Origin: JACRAR01 sp041674385
Lineage (GTDB): Bacteria > Pseudomonadota > Gammaproteobacteria > Burkholderiales > Rhodocyclaceae
Assembly (NCBI GenBank): GCA_041674385.1
Contig: JBAYVU010000007.1
Location: 34,794-98,793 of the forward strand
Direction of reading: 5' to 3'
DNA length: 64,000 nt
The notes beneath the pieces are model-generated. The model was not told the DNA's origin, searched no databases, and worked only from the letters and a program-made list of their open reading frames with translations. A program made the position numbers and the translations under genes. Each line of letters opens with the position of its first letter. Position 1 is the stretch's first letter. This document shows, in pieces, positions 1 to 8,745 of the stretch.

Positions 1-927
1 GATTGACCTTATGCGGCATGGTCGAGGAGCCGATCTCTCCCGCCTTGAGTTTCTGCTTGAAATAGCCGAGCGAGATGTACTGCCAGAAGTCGCGGTCCGC
101 ATCGAGCAGGATGGTGTTGGCACGGGCTATCGCGGTGAACAGTTCGGCAATCGCGTCGTGCGGCTCGATCTGGGTGGTGTATGGATTGTATTCGAGGCCG
201 AAGGACTCGATGAAGCGGCGGTTGAAGCTCTCCCAGTCGAGGCCGGGATAAGCCGCCAGGTGCGCGTTGTAATTGCCCACCGCGCCATTGAACTTGGCCG
301 TCAGCCTGACCTCGGCAATCCCTTGGGCAGCGCGCTCCAGGCGTGCGCAGATGTTGGCCATCTCCTTGCCCAATGTGGTTGGCGTCGCCGGCTGGCCATG
401 GGTGCGTGCCAACATCGGCAGTTCCGCCAGGGCATGCGCCAGCTCGCGCAAGCGCGCGACCAGTTGCTTGAGTCCCGGCAGCAGGATGTTCTCGCGTCCT
501 TCCCACAGCATCAGCGCATGGGAGACGTTATTGATGTCTTCCGAAGTGCAGGCGAAGTGAACGAACTCGGTGGCGGCCATGACTTCCGCGTTGCCGGAGA
601 GACGTTCCTTGAGCCAATATTCCATCGCCTTGACATCGTGCTTGGTACGCGCTTCGATAGACTTGATGGCGTCCGCATCGGCAATCTTGAAGCCGGCGAC
701 CACCCGATCGAGCTCGGCGATGGTGTCGGACGAGAAGGCTTTGATCTCGGCCAGTTCCGGCGTCGCGGCGAGCATCTTGAGCCACTCGATCTCGACGCGG
801 ACACGGCGCTTGATCAGGCCGAATTCGGAAAAATAGGCACGCAAGGGTTCGAGCTTTTCGGCGTATCTGCCATCGAGCGGCGACAAGGCAGTTAAGGCAG
901 TCAGCACTATGGGGGAGGTCGAGCTCA
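1..927 (-). CDS. purB: Adenylosuccinate lyase, 3' part beyond window edge
   Basis: PurB splits SAICAR and adenylosuccinate, releasing fumarate, in cytoplasmic purine synthesis. Translating the minus strand from ATG at 927 gives 309 codons with no stop before base 1, so about two thirds of the usual ~456 residues are here. Visible features are the N-terminal segment LSPLDGRYA, the region TEFVHFACTSEDIN, and at the cut end the family signature GSSTMPHKVN, which carries the catalytic-loop serines. mnmA and nudJ lie nearby, as in E. coli, where purB, hflD, mnmA and nudJ cluster; hflD is absent here and a GST sits between. Identification is very secure; only the C-terminus is missing because of the window. 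Confidence 0.96.
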
Positions 928-1027
928 TGGGGTGGTATGCGTGAATGCGTAAATGAACGACAGACGGATTTTATCATGGCTGTCTTCGCGGTGAGTCCCG
1001 CCAAGCTGTCCGCTCTGGCGATGATGA

Positions 1028-1033
1028 TATAAT
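1028..1033 (+). promoter_or_regulatory. Extended -10 box upstream of the GST gene
   Basis: A perfect TATAAT preceded by TGA (extended -10) lies 34 bases before the GST start codon in the 140-bp divergent purB/GST spacer. No good -35 hexamer is visible at 17-18 bp, which fits an extended -10 promoter. Inference from sequence only. Confidence 0.5.
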
Positions 1034-1067
1034 CGCGGCTTCCGATTCATGCAAACGCGTATAACTG

Positions 1068-1676
1068 ATGAAGCTCCTCGGTTCCCTGACCAGTCCCTAT
1101 GTCCGCAAGGCGCGCATCGTGCTCGCCGAGAAAAAAATCGATTACGACTTCGTTCTTGATTCGCCTTGGCTAGAGCAGACCCAGGTCCCCCTGCACAATC
1201 CGCTCGGCAAGGTGCCGGTGCTGCTGCTTGACGACGACAGCACGCTCTACGATTCGCGCGTCATCGTCGAATACCTCGATACCGTATCGCCCAACAATCG
1301 CCTGATTCCTTCCTCGGGCCGCGAACGCATTACCGTCAAGCGCTGGGAAGCGCTAGGCGACGGCATCTCCGATGCGGCCGCCGCTGCCTTTCTTGAAGCC
1401 AAGCGGCCCAAGGGGGAAAGAAGCGCTTCCTGGATCAAGCGTCAGCGCGGCAAGATTCTGGCCGGCCTGCAAGTGCTGGCGGACGATCTCGGCGAACATC
1501 CCTGGTGTCATGGCAACGCCTTTTCGTTGGCCGACATCGCCATCGGCAGCGCTCTCGGTTACCTGGAGTTCCGTTTTGCCGATATCGACTGGCGCGAACA
1601 GCATGCCAATCTGGCCAAGTTTTACGCCAAGCTAACGCAGCGTCCGTCGTTCGTCGATACCGTCCCTCACGACTGA
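1068..1676 (+). CDS. Glutathione S-transferase family protein
   Basis: A 202-residue two-domain GST-fold protein, presumably cytoplasmic and conjugating or reducing substrates with glutathione. The N-terminal thioredoxin-like half begins MKLLGSLTSPYVRKARI, with SPYVRK at the catalytic position (residues 8-13), and contains the glutathione-binding NPLGKVPVL (cis-Pro) and DSRVIVEYL motifs. The C-terminal helical half ends with the usual SLADIAIGSALGYL N-capping segment. It resembles the YibF-type bacterial GSTs. The ATG follows a good extended -10 box. The stop overlaps the convergent mnmA gene by 10 bp. Substrate cannot be told from sequence. Confidence 0.9.
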   Translation: MKLLGSLTSPYVRKARIVLAEKKIDYDFVLDSPWLEQTQVPLHNPLGKVPVLLLDDDSTLYDSRVIVEYLDTVSPNNRLIPSSGRERITVKRWEALGDGISDAAAAAFLEAKRPKGERSASWIKRQRGKILAGLQVLADDLGEHPWCHGNAFSLADIAIGSALGYLEFRFADIDWREQHANLAKFYAKLTQRPSFVDTVPHD

Positions 1677-2794
1677 GCGTTCTGGGCGTTCTGGATTACC
1701 CCGCCGCCCAGGCATACCCGCGATTCGTAAACCACCACCGACTGACCCGGCGTGACCGCCCACTGCGGTTCGGCGAAAGCGATCTCGCAACTTTTTCCAT
1801 CGATTGCGTCGACTTCGCACGGCGCATCCGGCTGGCGATAGCGCGTCTTGGCGGCATACACCCAGTGTGTGTGCGGCCGATCTTCTTCGCCGCCGCCGCT
1901 CACCCAGGACAGGTCGGCGGCCCTCAGTCGCTCGCTGAGCAGGGCAGGGTGCCGATGTCCCTGCACCACATACAGTACGTTCTTCGCCATGTCCTTGGCG
2001 GCAACGTACCAGGCCTCGTGGTCGCCGGCCTCGTCGGCATTACCCTTGACGCCGCCGATGCCGAGGCCTTTGCGTTGCCCCAGGGTGTGGTACATCAAGC
2101 CCTGATGCTCGCCGATCGGCTTGTCGTCGTCGAGGCTGCGGATCTCTCCCGGTTGCGCCGGCAGATAGCGGCCGAGGAATTCGCGGAACGGCCGTTCGCC
2201 GATGAAGCAGATACCGGTGGAATCCTTCTTGGCGAAGTTTGGCAGCCCGGCGGCGGCGGCGAGTCGGCGTACCTCGCGCTTGTACAGGTGCCCGACCGGG
2301 AACAGCGTCTTGCTCAATTGCGCCTGGTTGAGGCGATATAAAAAATAGCTTTGGTCCTTGCCGCCGTCCTCGGCCTTGAGCAGTTGTTGCTTACCCAGGA
2401 ACTCGCGTACCTGGGCATAGTGGCCGGTGGCGATCTTGTCGGCGCCAAGCCGCATCGCGTGATCGAGAAAAGCCTTGAACTTGATTTCGGCATTGCACAG
2501 CACATCCGGGTTGGGTGTGCGGCCAGCCCGGTATTCGCGCAGGAATTCGCTGAACACGCGCTCCTTGTATTCGGCGGAGAAGTTGACTACTTCCAGGTCG
2601 ATGCCGATGACATCGCAGACCGACGCCACATCGACCAGGTCCTGGCGCGTCGAGCAATACTCGGCATCGTCGTCATCCTCCCAGTTCTTCATGAACAGGC
2701 CGACGACTTTCCAGCCCTGTTGCTTCAGCAGCAGCGCGGCAACCGATGAATCCACGCCGCCGGACATGCCGACGATGACTGTGCCTTCAGACAC
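1667..2794 (-). CDS. mnmA: tRNA-specific 2-thiouridylase MnmA
   Basis: MnmA puts sulfur on C2 of the wobble uridine (s2U34) of tRNA-Lys, -Glu and -Gln, using ATP and sulfur relayed by the Tus proteins. The PP-loop is near the N-terminus (GMSGGVDSS, residues ~8-16). The two catalytic cysteines are visible in NPDVLCNAEIKF and STGICFIGERPF. Length 375 is normal for the family. I chose a GTG start at 2794 because AAGGAG lies 6-7 bases upstream and the reading frame further upstream runs into nudJ. The gene follows nudJ by 17 bp, the same pair order as E. coli, so co-transcription is likely. The 3' ends of mnmA and the GST gene overlap convergently. Confidence 0.96.
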   Translation of the reverse strand: MSEGTVIVGMSGGVDSSVAALLLKQQGWKVVGLFMKNWEDDDDAEYCSTRQDLVDVASVCDVIGIDLEVVNFSAEYKERVFSEFLREYRAGRTPNPDVLCNAEIKFKAFLDHAMRLGADKIATGHYAQVREFLGKQQLLKAEDGGKDQSYFLYRLNQAQLSKTLFPVGHLYKREVRRLAAAAGLPNFAKKDSTGICFIGERPFREFLGRYLPAQPGEIRSLDDDKPIGEHQGLMYHTLGQRKGLGIGGVKGNADEAGDHEAWYVAAKDMAKNVLYVVQGHRHPALLSERLRAADLSWVSGGGEEDRPHTHWVYAAKTRYRQPDAPCEVDAIDGKSCEIAFAEPQWAVTPGQSVVVYESRVCLGGGVIQNAQNAQS

Positions 2795-2811
2795 CGGGAA
2801 CTCCTTTTTCG

Positions 2812-3264
2812 TTAAGAATAATGCCGGATCAGGTCGAGCGGAAAACGCCGCCCGGCGAGATAGTCGGCGATGCACTGCATTACCAGCGGGCTGCGGTGAC
2901 GCGTGTCCGGCGCCTCGATCTCCGTCAGCGTTAGCCAGGGAGCCCGCAGGATGCCGGTATCGAGCGGACGCTGCGCATCATGCTCGCCCAGTTCGCCGCA
3001 AAAGGCGAAACGCAGGTAGGTGATGTCGCCTGCCGGTCTGCGCCACTGATAGACGCCGATCAGTTGCTGCGGCCTGAAATGCCAGGCCGTCTCCTCCAGC
3101 ACCTCGCGGCTGCAGGCGGCCAACAGCGCTTCGCCTTCGTCGAGGTGGCCGGCCGGCTGGTTGAAACGGATGCCGTCTTCCGTCTCTTCTTCGACCATCA
3201 GGAACTTGCCGTCGCGTTCGATGACGGCGGCAACAGTGACATTCGGTTTCCAAATTGTACGCAT
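2812..3264 (-). CDS. nudJ: NUDIX hydrolase, NudJ-type
   Basis: A 150-residue NUDIX pyrophosphohydrolase. The Nudix box G-x5-E-x7-REVLEET is complete (GHLDEGEALLAACSREVLEE, about residues 39-58), so metal binding should be intact. In E. coli the neighbour of mnmA is NudJ (YmfB), an HMP-PP/nucleotide phosphatase, and the match in length, position and motif supports that name. It is divergent from ilvE across a 91-bp spacer and sits 17 bp before mnmA. The exact substrate is inferred from the family and from gene order. Confidence 0.85.
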   Translation of the reverse strand: MRTIWKPNVTVAAVIERDGKFLMVEEETEDGIRFNQPAGHLDEGEALLAACSREVLEETAWHFRPQQLIGVYQWRRPAGDITYLRFAFCGELGEHDAQRPLDTGILRAPWLTLTEIEAPDTRHRSPLVMQCIADYLAGRRFPLDLIRHYS

Positions 3265-3355
3265 GTGCCTATTTTAGCGCGCTTGCTCTCCAGACTTCGA
3301 GCGAGCCGACAAATCGGCTAAAATTGCGGTTTGCGACTGAACCCGGAGATTCACC

Positions 3356-4279
3356 ATGTCCATGTCCGACCGAGACGGCTTCATCTGGTACGACGGCAAG
3401 CTCGTGCCCTGGCGCGACGCCACCACCCATGTGCTGACGCATTCGCTTCACTACGGCCTGTCGGTATTCGAGGGGGTACGCGCTTATCATACGGTCAATG
3501 GCACGGCGATTTTCCGTCTCAAGGAGCATACCGACCGCCTGTTCAACTCGGCGCATATCTATCGCATGGCGATGCCCTACGACAAGGCAACCCTGATGGA
3601 GGCGCACAAGGAAGTGGTGCGGGCGAACAAGCTCGATTCCGCTTATCTGCGGCCGATCGCTTTCTACGGTTCGGAGAAAATGGGCGTCAGTCCGCGCGGC
3701 GCCACCGTGCATGTCGCCGTGGCCGCCTGGCCTTGGGGCGCCTATCTCGGCGAAGAGGGCATGGAAAAAGGCATCCGCGTCAGGACATCGAGCTATGCGC
3801 GCCACCATGTCAACGTCACCATGGCGCGCGCCAAGTTTTCCGCCACCTACGCCAATTCGATCCTCGCCAACATGGAAGCGCTCGACGATGGTTACGACGA
3901 GGCATTGCTGCTGGACGTCGACGGCTTCGTCGCCGAAGGCGCCGGCGAGAACCTGTTCATCATCAAGGATGGCGTGATCTACGAGCCGGAGATCGCCTCG
4001 GCCCTGGTCGGCATCACCCGCGGCACGATCATCGCGCTGGCCAAGGATCTTGGACTGACGGTGATCTCCAAGCGTCTGACGCGCGACGATATCTACATCG
4101 CCGACGAGGCTTTCTTCACCGGCACCGCCGCCGAGGTGACGCCGATCCGCGAGCTCGATCGTCGCCAGATCGGCGCGGGCAAGCGCGGCCCGATCACTAC
4201 CCGGCTCCAGAGCCTGTTCTTCGATGTCGTTAACGGCAGGTCGCCCGGCCATGCCGACTGGCTTACCCCGGTTGCATAA
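3356..4279 (+). CDS. ilvE: Branched-chain amino acid aminotransferase
   Basis: A class IV PLP enzyme of 307 residues that transaminates the keto acids of Leu, Ile and Val with glutamate. The N-terminal HSLHYGLSVFEGVRAY motif, the lysine segment RHHVNVTMARAKFSATYANS, the cofactor-contacting EGAGENLFIIKDG and the C-terminal EAFFTGTAAEVTPI are typical of IlvE. The start has ATG at 3356 and a second in-frame ATG at 3362; a GGAG lies upstream of the first. A TAAAAT box at 3314-3319 is a candidate -10. The next genes (CHCC zinc finger, waaF) follow in the same order as in many betaproteobacteria. Confidence 0.96.
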   Translation: MSMSDRDGFIWYDGKLVPWRDATTHVLTHSLHYGLSVFEGVRAYHTVNGTAIFRLKEHTDRLFNSAHIYRMAMPYDKATLMEAHKEVVRANKLDSAYLRPIAFYGSEKMGVSPRGATVHVAVAAWPWGAYLGEEGMEKGIRVRTSSYARHHVNVTMARAKFSATYANSILANMEALDDGYDEALLLDVDGFVAEGAGENLFIIKDGVIYEPEIASALVGITRGTIIALAKDLGLTVISKRLTRDDIYIADEAFFTGTAAEVTPIRELDRRQIGAGKRGPITTRLQSLFFDVVNGRSPGHADWLTPVA

Positions 4280-4316
4280 TTTTGATTGCCGCAGCAAGAC
4301 AAGACAAGGAAACGCC

Positions 4317-4517
4317 ATGACGCAAACTACCGATACCGCTCGCGAAGTCCAGCTCACCGCCCATGATCTTCCGTTGCATTGCCCGCGCCAGGATAGCCCG
4401 CTGTGGGCGCGTCACCCGCGGGTGTTCCTGGATGTTCTCAAGACCGGCGAGGCGACCTGCCCTTATTGCAGCACCAAGTACCGTTTCAGCGGCGAGGTAC
4501 CGAAGGGGCATCACTGA
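4317..4517 (+). CDS. CHCC-type zinc-finger protein
   Basis: A 66-residue protein with the zf-CHCC fold (relatives of complex I subunit NDUFS6). Candidate zinc ligands are C22 and H33, followed by CPYC. ATG at 4317 is preceded by AAGGAAA, a good ribosome site; an upstream extension of the frame into ilvE is unlikely to be used. It lies 37 bp after ilvE and 48 bp before waaF, a gene order common in betaproteobacteria. The role is unknown; a metal-binding accessory function is all that can be said. Confidence 0.85.
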   Translation: MTQTTDTAREVQLTAHDLPLHCPRQDSPLWARHPRVFLDVLKTGEATCPYCSTKYRFSGEVPKGHH

Positions 4518-4565
4518 GTCAGACTGCGACTATCCGTCTCAGGTATCGCGCGACCACGTGATTTT

Positions 4566-5573
4566 ATGAGACAGGCGCTGATCGTCGCCCCCTCCTGGAT
4601 CGGCGATACCATCCTCGCCCAGCCGCTGTTGATGCGGTTGCATGAGCGGTATCCGGGCCTTGCCATCGATGTGCTTGCCCCCGCCTGGTGCGCGCCGTTG
4701 CTGGCGCGCATGAGCGAGGTGCGGCGCGTGCTCGACAATCCGTTCGGACACGGCGAATTCAATCTCGCGGCGCGTTGGCGGCTTGCACGCAGGCTGCGCA
4801 GAGAGTCTTACGACGCAGCCTGGGTGCTGCCAAACTCCTGGAAATCGGCGCTGCTGCCGTTCTTTGCCGGCATTCCGCGGCGCATCGGATACACCGGCGA
4901 GGCGCGTTTCGGCCTGCTGAATTGCCGCCATGTTCTCGATCCCGATGCGCAGCCGCAACTTGCCGAGCGTTACCTGCAACTTGCCGAATTACCCGGCGCA
5001 CCGCCGGCCGCAGCCTTATCCCTGCCGCTGCCTCATCTGAATTCCACCCTGCAGCAGCAACGGGCGGTGCGCGAGGCCCTCGGGCTGCCGCTCGATGCGC
5101 TGCCTGCGGTGTTTTGTCCCGGCGCCGAATATGGTCCGGCCAAACGCTGGCCGTCGCGTCACTTTGCCGAACTGGCGCAGCGGCTGGCATCCCCGGGCCA
5201 GCCGGTCTGGCTGGTCGGCTCGCACAAGGACGAGGCGCTGGGCGACGAAATCGCGCGATTGGCGCAAGGCGCCGCGCTCAATCTATGCGGGCGCACCCAG
5301 TTGGATCAGGCGCTCGACCTGATCGCCGGGGCACGCCTGGTGGTCAGCAACGACTCCGGCCTGATGCATGTCGCCGCAGCCCTTAAGCGACCGCTGGTGG
5401 CGCTGTACGGATCGTCCAGCCCGACGTATACCCCGCCGCTCTCGCCGTGTGCGAAAATCGTTTCGCTGAGTGCCGAATGCAGCCCCTGTTTCAAGCGTGT
5501 TTGCCCGCTTGGCCACTTCAAGTGTCTGGAGAATTTGACAGCCGAGTCCGTGTTGCAAAGAATTGACGCCTGA
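4566..5573 (+). CDS. waaF: ADP-heptose:LPS heptosyltransferase II
   Basis: A 335-residue GT9 glycosyltransferase that adds the second L-glycero-D-manno-heptose to the LPS inner core at the cytoplasmic face of the inner membrane. Diagnostic parts are the N-terminal APSWIGDTILAQPLL, the ADP-heptose-site CPGAEYGPAKRWPSRHFAELA, the SNDSGLMHVAAAL segment and ALYGSSSPTYTPPLS. These match WaaF rather than WaaC. It is followed after 4 bp by an NTF2-like gene. Together with kdsD, kdsC, lptC and lptA further along it shows a conventional heptose/Kdo core LPS. Confidence 0.95.
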   Translation: MRQALIVAPSWIGDTILAQPLLMRLHERYPGLAIDVLAPAWCAPLLARMSEVRRVLDNPFGHGEFNLAARWRLARRLRRESYDAAWVLPNSWKSALLPFFAGIPRRIGYTGEARFGLLNCRHVLDPDAQPQLAERYLQLAELPGAPPAAALSLPLPHLNSTLQQQRAVREALGLPLDALPAVFCPGAEYGPAKRWPSRHFAELAQRLASPGQPVWLVGSHKDEALGDEIARLAQGAALNLCGRTQLDQALDLIAGARLVVSNDSGLMHVAAALKRPLVALYGSSSPTYTPPLSPCAKIVSLSAECSPCFKRVCPLGHFKCLENLTAESVLQRIDA

Positions 5574-5577
5574 TGCC

Positions 5578-6006
5578 ATGTCTGTCAAAACTATTTTTCC
5601 TACGCCACAGGATGCCGAAACGGCTTTTTACGATGCGCTCGAGCGTGCCGACCTGGATGCGTTGATGGCGGTCTGGGCGGAGGACGAGGAGATCGTCTGC
5701 ATCCAGCCCGGCGGTCCGCGCATGACCGGTTATGCCAATGTGCGCGAAGTCTGGCGGCGCATATTCGAGAACGGCCAGCGAATCATCGTGACGCTGTCGC
5801 AACCGGTGATCCTGCAGGGCATGCTGGTCACGGTACACAGCCTGTGCGAGCAGATCAGCCTGCGCGGCGGGGAACCCGATCAAACGGCGCCGCTGGTTGC
5901 CACCAACGTGTATGTGCGCGGCGCCCATGGCTGGCGGCTGCTGGTGCATCACGCTTCGCCGGCGCCGCCCGAATCGGTGAGCGATGTCCGCAAGACCTTG
6001 CACTGA
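5578..6006 (+). CDS. NTF2-like/SnoaL-like protein (DUF4440 type)
   Basis: A 142-residue cone-fold protein. The pattern FYDALERADLDALMAVWAEDEEIVCIQPGG, a middle WRRIFENGQ helix and a C-terminal WRLLVHHASPAP strand is typical of the SnoaL/DUF4440 branch of the NTF2-like superfamily. ATG at 5578 is chosen because the alternative, TTG at 5563, lies inside the end of waaF. It follows waaF by 4 bp, so it is probably co-transcribed. Such proteins can be small-molecule isomerases, hydrolases or binding domains; I cannot assign a reaction. Confidence 0.8.
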   Translation: MSVKTIFPTPQDAETAFYDALERADLDALMAVWAEDEEIVCIQPGGPRMTGYANVREVWRRIFENGQRIIVTLSQPVILQGMLVTVHSLCEQISLRGGEPDQTAPLVATNVYVRGAHGWRLLVHHASPAPPESVSDVRKTLH

Positions 6007-6096
6007 TCCCTTTTGCAAGAGTCTTTCGGCGCAAAATCAAAATCGGAAAGTGCGATAATTACAAATCCTCCCTATCTTCCTCAGACTGGTCACATC

Positions 6097-7485
6097 ATGA
6101 ACCTTCCCGCTCCGGAAATCTTCAAGGCATATGACATTCGCGGCATTGTCGGCAAGACGCTGACGCCCGAGGCGGTCCGCAGCATCGGCCACGCGCTTGG
6201 CTCGGAAGCCGCGGCGCGCGGTCAGCGCACCTTGGCGGTGGGTCGCGACGGACGCCTGTCCGGGCCCGAACTGGCGCAAGCGCTGGCGCAGGGACTGAAT
6301 GCAGCCGGCATCGATGTGATCGATATCGGCTGCGTACCGACGCCTTTGGCCTACTTCGCCGCGTTCCAGCTCGGCACCAACAGCGCGGTGTCGGTGACCG
6401 GCAGCCACAACCCGCCCGATTACAATGGCATCAAGATGGTGCTGGGCGGAGAGACGCTCTATGGCGCACAAATCCAGGCATTGCGCCGACGCATCGAGCA
6501 GGGCGACCTGGTTGATGCGAAGACCAAGGGTAGGGTCAAGCGGATGGATGTGCGCAGCGCCTACCTGGAGCGCATCCTGGGCAGCGTGAAACTCGCCCGG
6601 CCGATGAAGATCGTCGTCGATTGTGGCAACGGCGTTGCCGGGGAACTGGCGCCGCAACTCTTTCGCCGCATGGGCTGCGAGGTGGTGCCCCTGTTCTGCG
6701 AGGTCGACGGCAGCTTCCCGAATCATCATCCCGATCCGTCCAAGCCGGAGAATCTGCAAGACGTGATCCGTGCGCTCAAGGAAACCGACGCCGAACTCGG
6801 CCTGGCTTTTGACGGCGACGGCGACCGTCTCGGCGTGGTGACCAAGGATGGCGAAATCATCTATCCCGACCGCCAGTTGATGCTGTTCGCCGCCGACGTG
6901 ATCGCACGCAATCCCGGCGCCCAGATCATCTACGACGTGAAGTGTTCGCGCAACTTGGCGCGCGCTATCCGCCATCAGGGCGGTGTCCCGCTGATGTGCC
7001 AGACCGGTCACGCCCTGATCAAGGCCAAGCTCAAGGAAACCGGCGCACTGCTGGCCGGCGAGATGAGCGGCCACATGTTCTTCAAGGAGCGTTGGTACGG
7101 TTTTGACGACGGCCTGTATGCCGCGACCCGCTTGCTCGAGATCGTCTCGCGCTGGCCCGACGCCAACTGGCCGCTGAAACACCTGCCCAACGCGCTGTCT
7201 ACGCCAGAACTCAACATCAAGATGCATGAGGGCGAGCCGCATGCGCTGATCGACAAGTTGCAGCAGCGCGCCGCCGAGTTGTTTCCCGGCACCGTCGAAT
7301 TGATCGACATCGACGGGGTACGTGCCGAATATGCCGATGGCTTCGGCTTGGCGCGTGCCTCGAATACCACGCCGGTGGTGGTGCTGCGTTTCGAGGCCGA
7401 TACTGCCGAGGCGCTGGCGCGCATCCAGGGCGAGTTCAAGCGCGCCTTGCAGAACGCCTGGCCGGGACTCGTGGTTTCCTATTGA
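6097..7485 (+). CDS. Phosphomannomutase/phosphoglucomutase
   Basis: A 462-residue alpha-D-phosphohexomutase of the AlgC/ManB type, which interconverts hexose 1- and 6-phosphates for LPS and polysaccharide precursors. The start FKAYDIRGIVG, the phosphoserine loop VTGSHNPPDYNG (residues ~99-110), the metal loop AFDGDGDRLG and the sugar-specificity loop GEMSGHMFF are all present. The ATG at 6097 fits the family N-terminus better than an in-frame start further upstream. A GATAAT box about 45 bp upstream is a possible -10. The following EAL-HDOD gene starts within 3 bp of the stop. Confidence 0.93.
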   Translation: MNLPAPEIFKAYDIRGIVGKTLTPEAVRSIGHALGSEAAARGQRTLAVGRDGRLSGPELAQALAQGLNAAGIDVIDIGCVPTPLAYFAAFQLGTNSAVSVTGSHNPPDYNGIKMVLGGETLYGAQIQALRRRIEQGDLVDAKTKGRVKRMDVRSAYLERILGSVKLARPMKIVVDCGNGVAGELAPQLFRRMGCEVVPLFCEVDGSFPNHHPDPSKPENLQDVIRALKETDAELGLAFDGDGDRLGVVTKDGEIIYPDRQLMLFAADVIARNPGAQIIYDVKCSRNLARAIRHQGGVPLMCQTGHALIKAKLKETGALLAGEMSGHMFFKERWYGFDDGLYAATRLLEIVSRWPDANWPLKHLPNALSTPELNIKMHEGEPHALIDKLQQRAAELFPGTVELIDIDGVRAEYADGFGLARASNTTPVVVLRFEADTAEALARIQGEFKRALQNAWPGLVVSY

Positions 7486-7487
7486 AC

Positions 7488-8741
7488 ATGAACAACATCA
7501 GCGAAGAGATTTTCATCGGCCGCCAGCCGATCATTGATCGCCACCAGCAGTTGTACGCCTACGAACTGCTATTCAGAAGCAGCCAGCAGAAAAATTCCGC
7601 CGAGGTGCGCGACAACCTTGCCGCCACCGCCAACGTGATCATGCATGCCTTCGCCGATCTCGGTGTCGAGGCTGCTCTCGGTCCTTACAAAGGCTTCATC
7701 AACTGCGACGAAAACCTGCTGCTTTCCGATATGTTGGAGGCATTGCCATCGGACAAGATCGTCCTGGAGGTGTTGGAAACCGTGGAGGTTACCCCGGAGA
7801 TCGTCGAACGTTGCACCGAGCTGAAAGCACGCGGCTTCACCATCGCTCTCGACGATTTCGTGAAATTCGAGGACAAGTTCAAGCCCTTGCTCGATCTCGT
7901 TGAAATCGTCAAGGTCGATATTCTGCCGCTCGACCTGGCTGCCCTGAATGCGGCGACGCAGGCGCTCAAGCAGTGGCCGCTCATGCTGTTGGCGGAGAAA
8001 GTCGATTCGCCGGAACAGGCCAAGCTGTGCCACGACCTCGACTATGCGTTGTTCCAGGGCTATTTTTTCGCCAAACCCACCATCATTGCCGGCAAGAAGC
8101 TCAACCTGTCGCAACTGGCGCTGATGCAATTGCTGGGGCTGGTGCTTGCTGACGCCGAGGTCCAGCAGCTGGAAAAAGTGCTTAAGCACGAACCCGGTCT
8201 GACCATGAACCTGCTGCGGCTGACTAATTCGGTGGCCACCGGGGCGCGCACCAAGGTGACTTCGATGCGCCATGCCATCACGGTGCTGGGGCGACGTCAG
8301 CTGCAGCGCTGGCTGCAAATCCTTTTATACACCAACCCCGCCGGCGGCAACCAGAGTGTCGCCAGCCCGCTGCTGCAACTGGCCGCTACGCGCGGCCGGC
8401 TCATGGAACTGTTGGCGAGTAAGTTGCGTCCCGGCGACCATTCTTTTGAGGATTATGCGTTCATGAGCGGCATCATGTCGCTCATGCCGGCCCTCATGGG
8501 TACGCCCATGGAGGAGATACTGAAGAGCGTCAATTTCAGCAACGACGTGCGCGAAGCGCTCGAATCGCGTGCCGGGATTCTCGGCACCATGCTGCGGTTG
8601 GCCGAAGCTCTTGAAGGCAACGACGTCCAGCTCTGTTCCAACCTGGCCCAGCAACTTACCGGCATCGACGTCGTCGACATCAACGCCAGCCTGACCCAGG
8701 CGCTGACCTGGGCCAGCAATATCGGCCAGGAGAACGAGTGA
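7488..8741 (+). CDS. EAL-HDOD signalling protein (YuxH type)
   Basis: A 417-residue protein with an N-terminal EAL-like domain (about 10-200) and a C-terminal HDOD domain (about 205-410). The EAL signature is present only as YELLFR; FINCDENLL, ALDDF and FQGYFFAKP correspond to other EAL landmarks. Loss of several metal ligands is typical of this family, so it probably acts as a c-di-GMP or protein-interaction adaptor rather than a phosphodiesterase; that is inference. I prefer ATG at 7488 over TTG at 7482. It overlaps or abuts the mutase stop and converges on alaS with a 4-bp gap. Confidence 0.85.
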   Translation: MNNISEEIFIGRQPIIDRHQQLYAYELLFRSSQQKNSAEVRDNLAATANVIMHAFADLGVEAALGPYKGFINCDENLLLSDMLEALPSDKIVLEVLETVEVTPEIVERCTELKARGFTIALDDFVKFEDKFKPLLDLVEIVKVDILPLDLAALNAATQALKQWPLMLLAEKVDSPEQAKLCHDLDYALFQGYFFAKPTIIAGKKLNLSQLALMQLLGLVLADAEVQQLEKVLKHEPGLTMNLLRLTNSVATGARTKVTSMRHAITVLGRRQLQRWLQILLYTNPAGGNQSVASPLLQLAATRGRLMELLASKLRPGDHSFEDYAFMSGIMSLMPALMGTPMEEILKSVNFSNDVREALESRAGILGTMLRLAEALEGNDVQLCSNLAQQLTGIDVVDINASLTQALTWASNIGQENE

Positions 8742-8745
8742 TTTT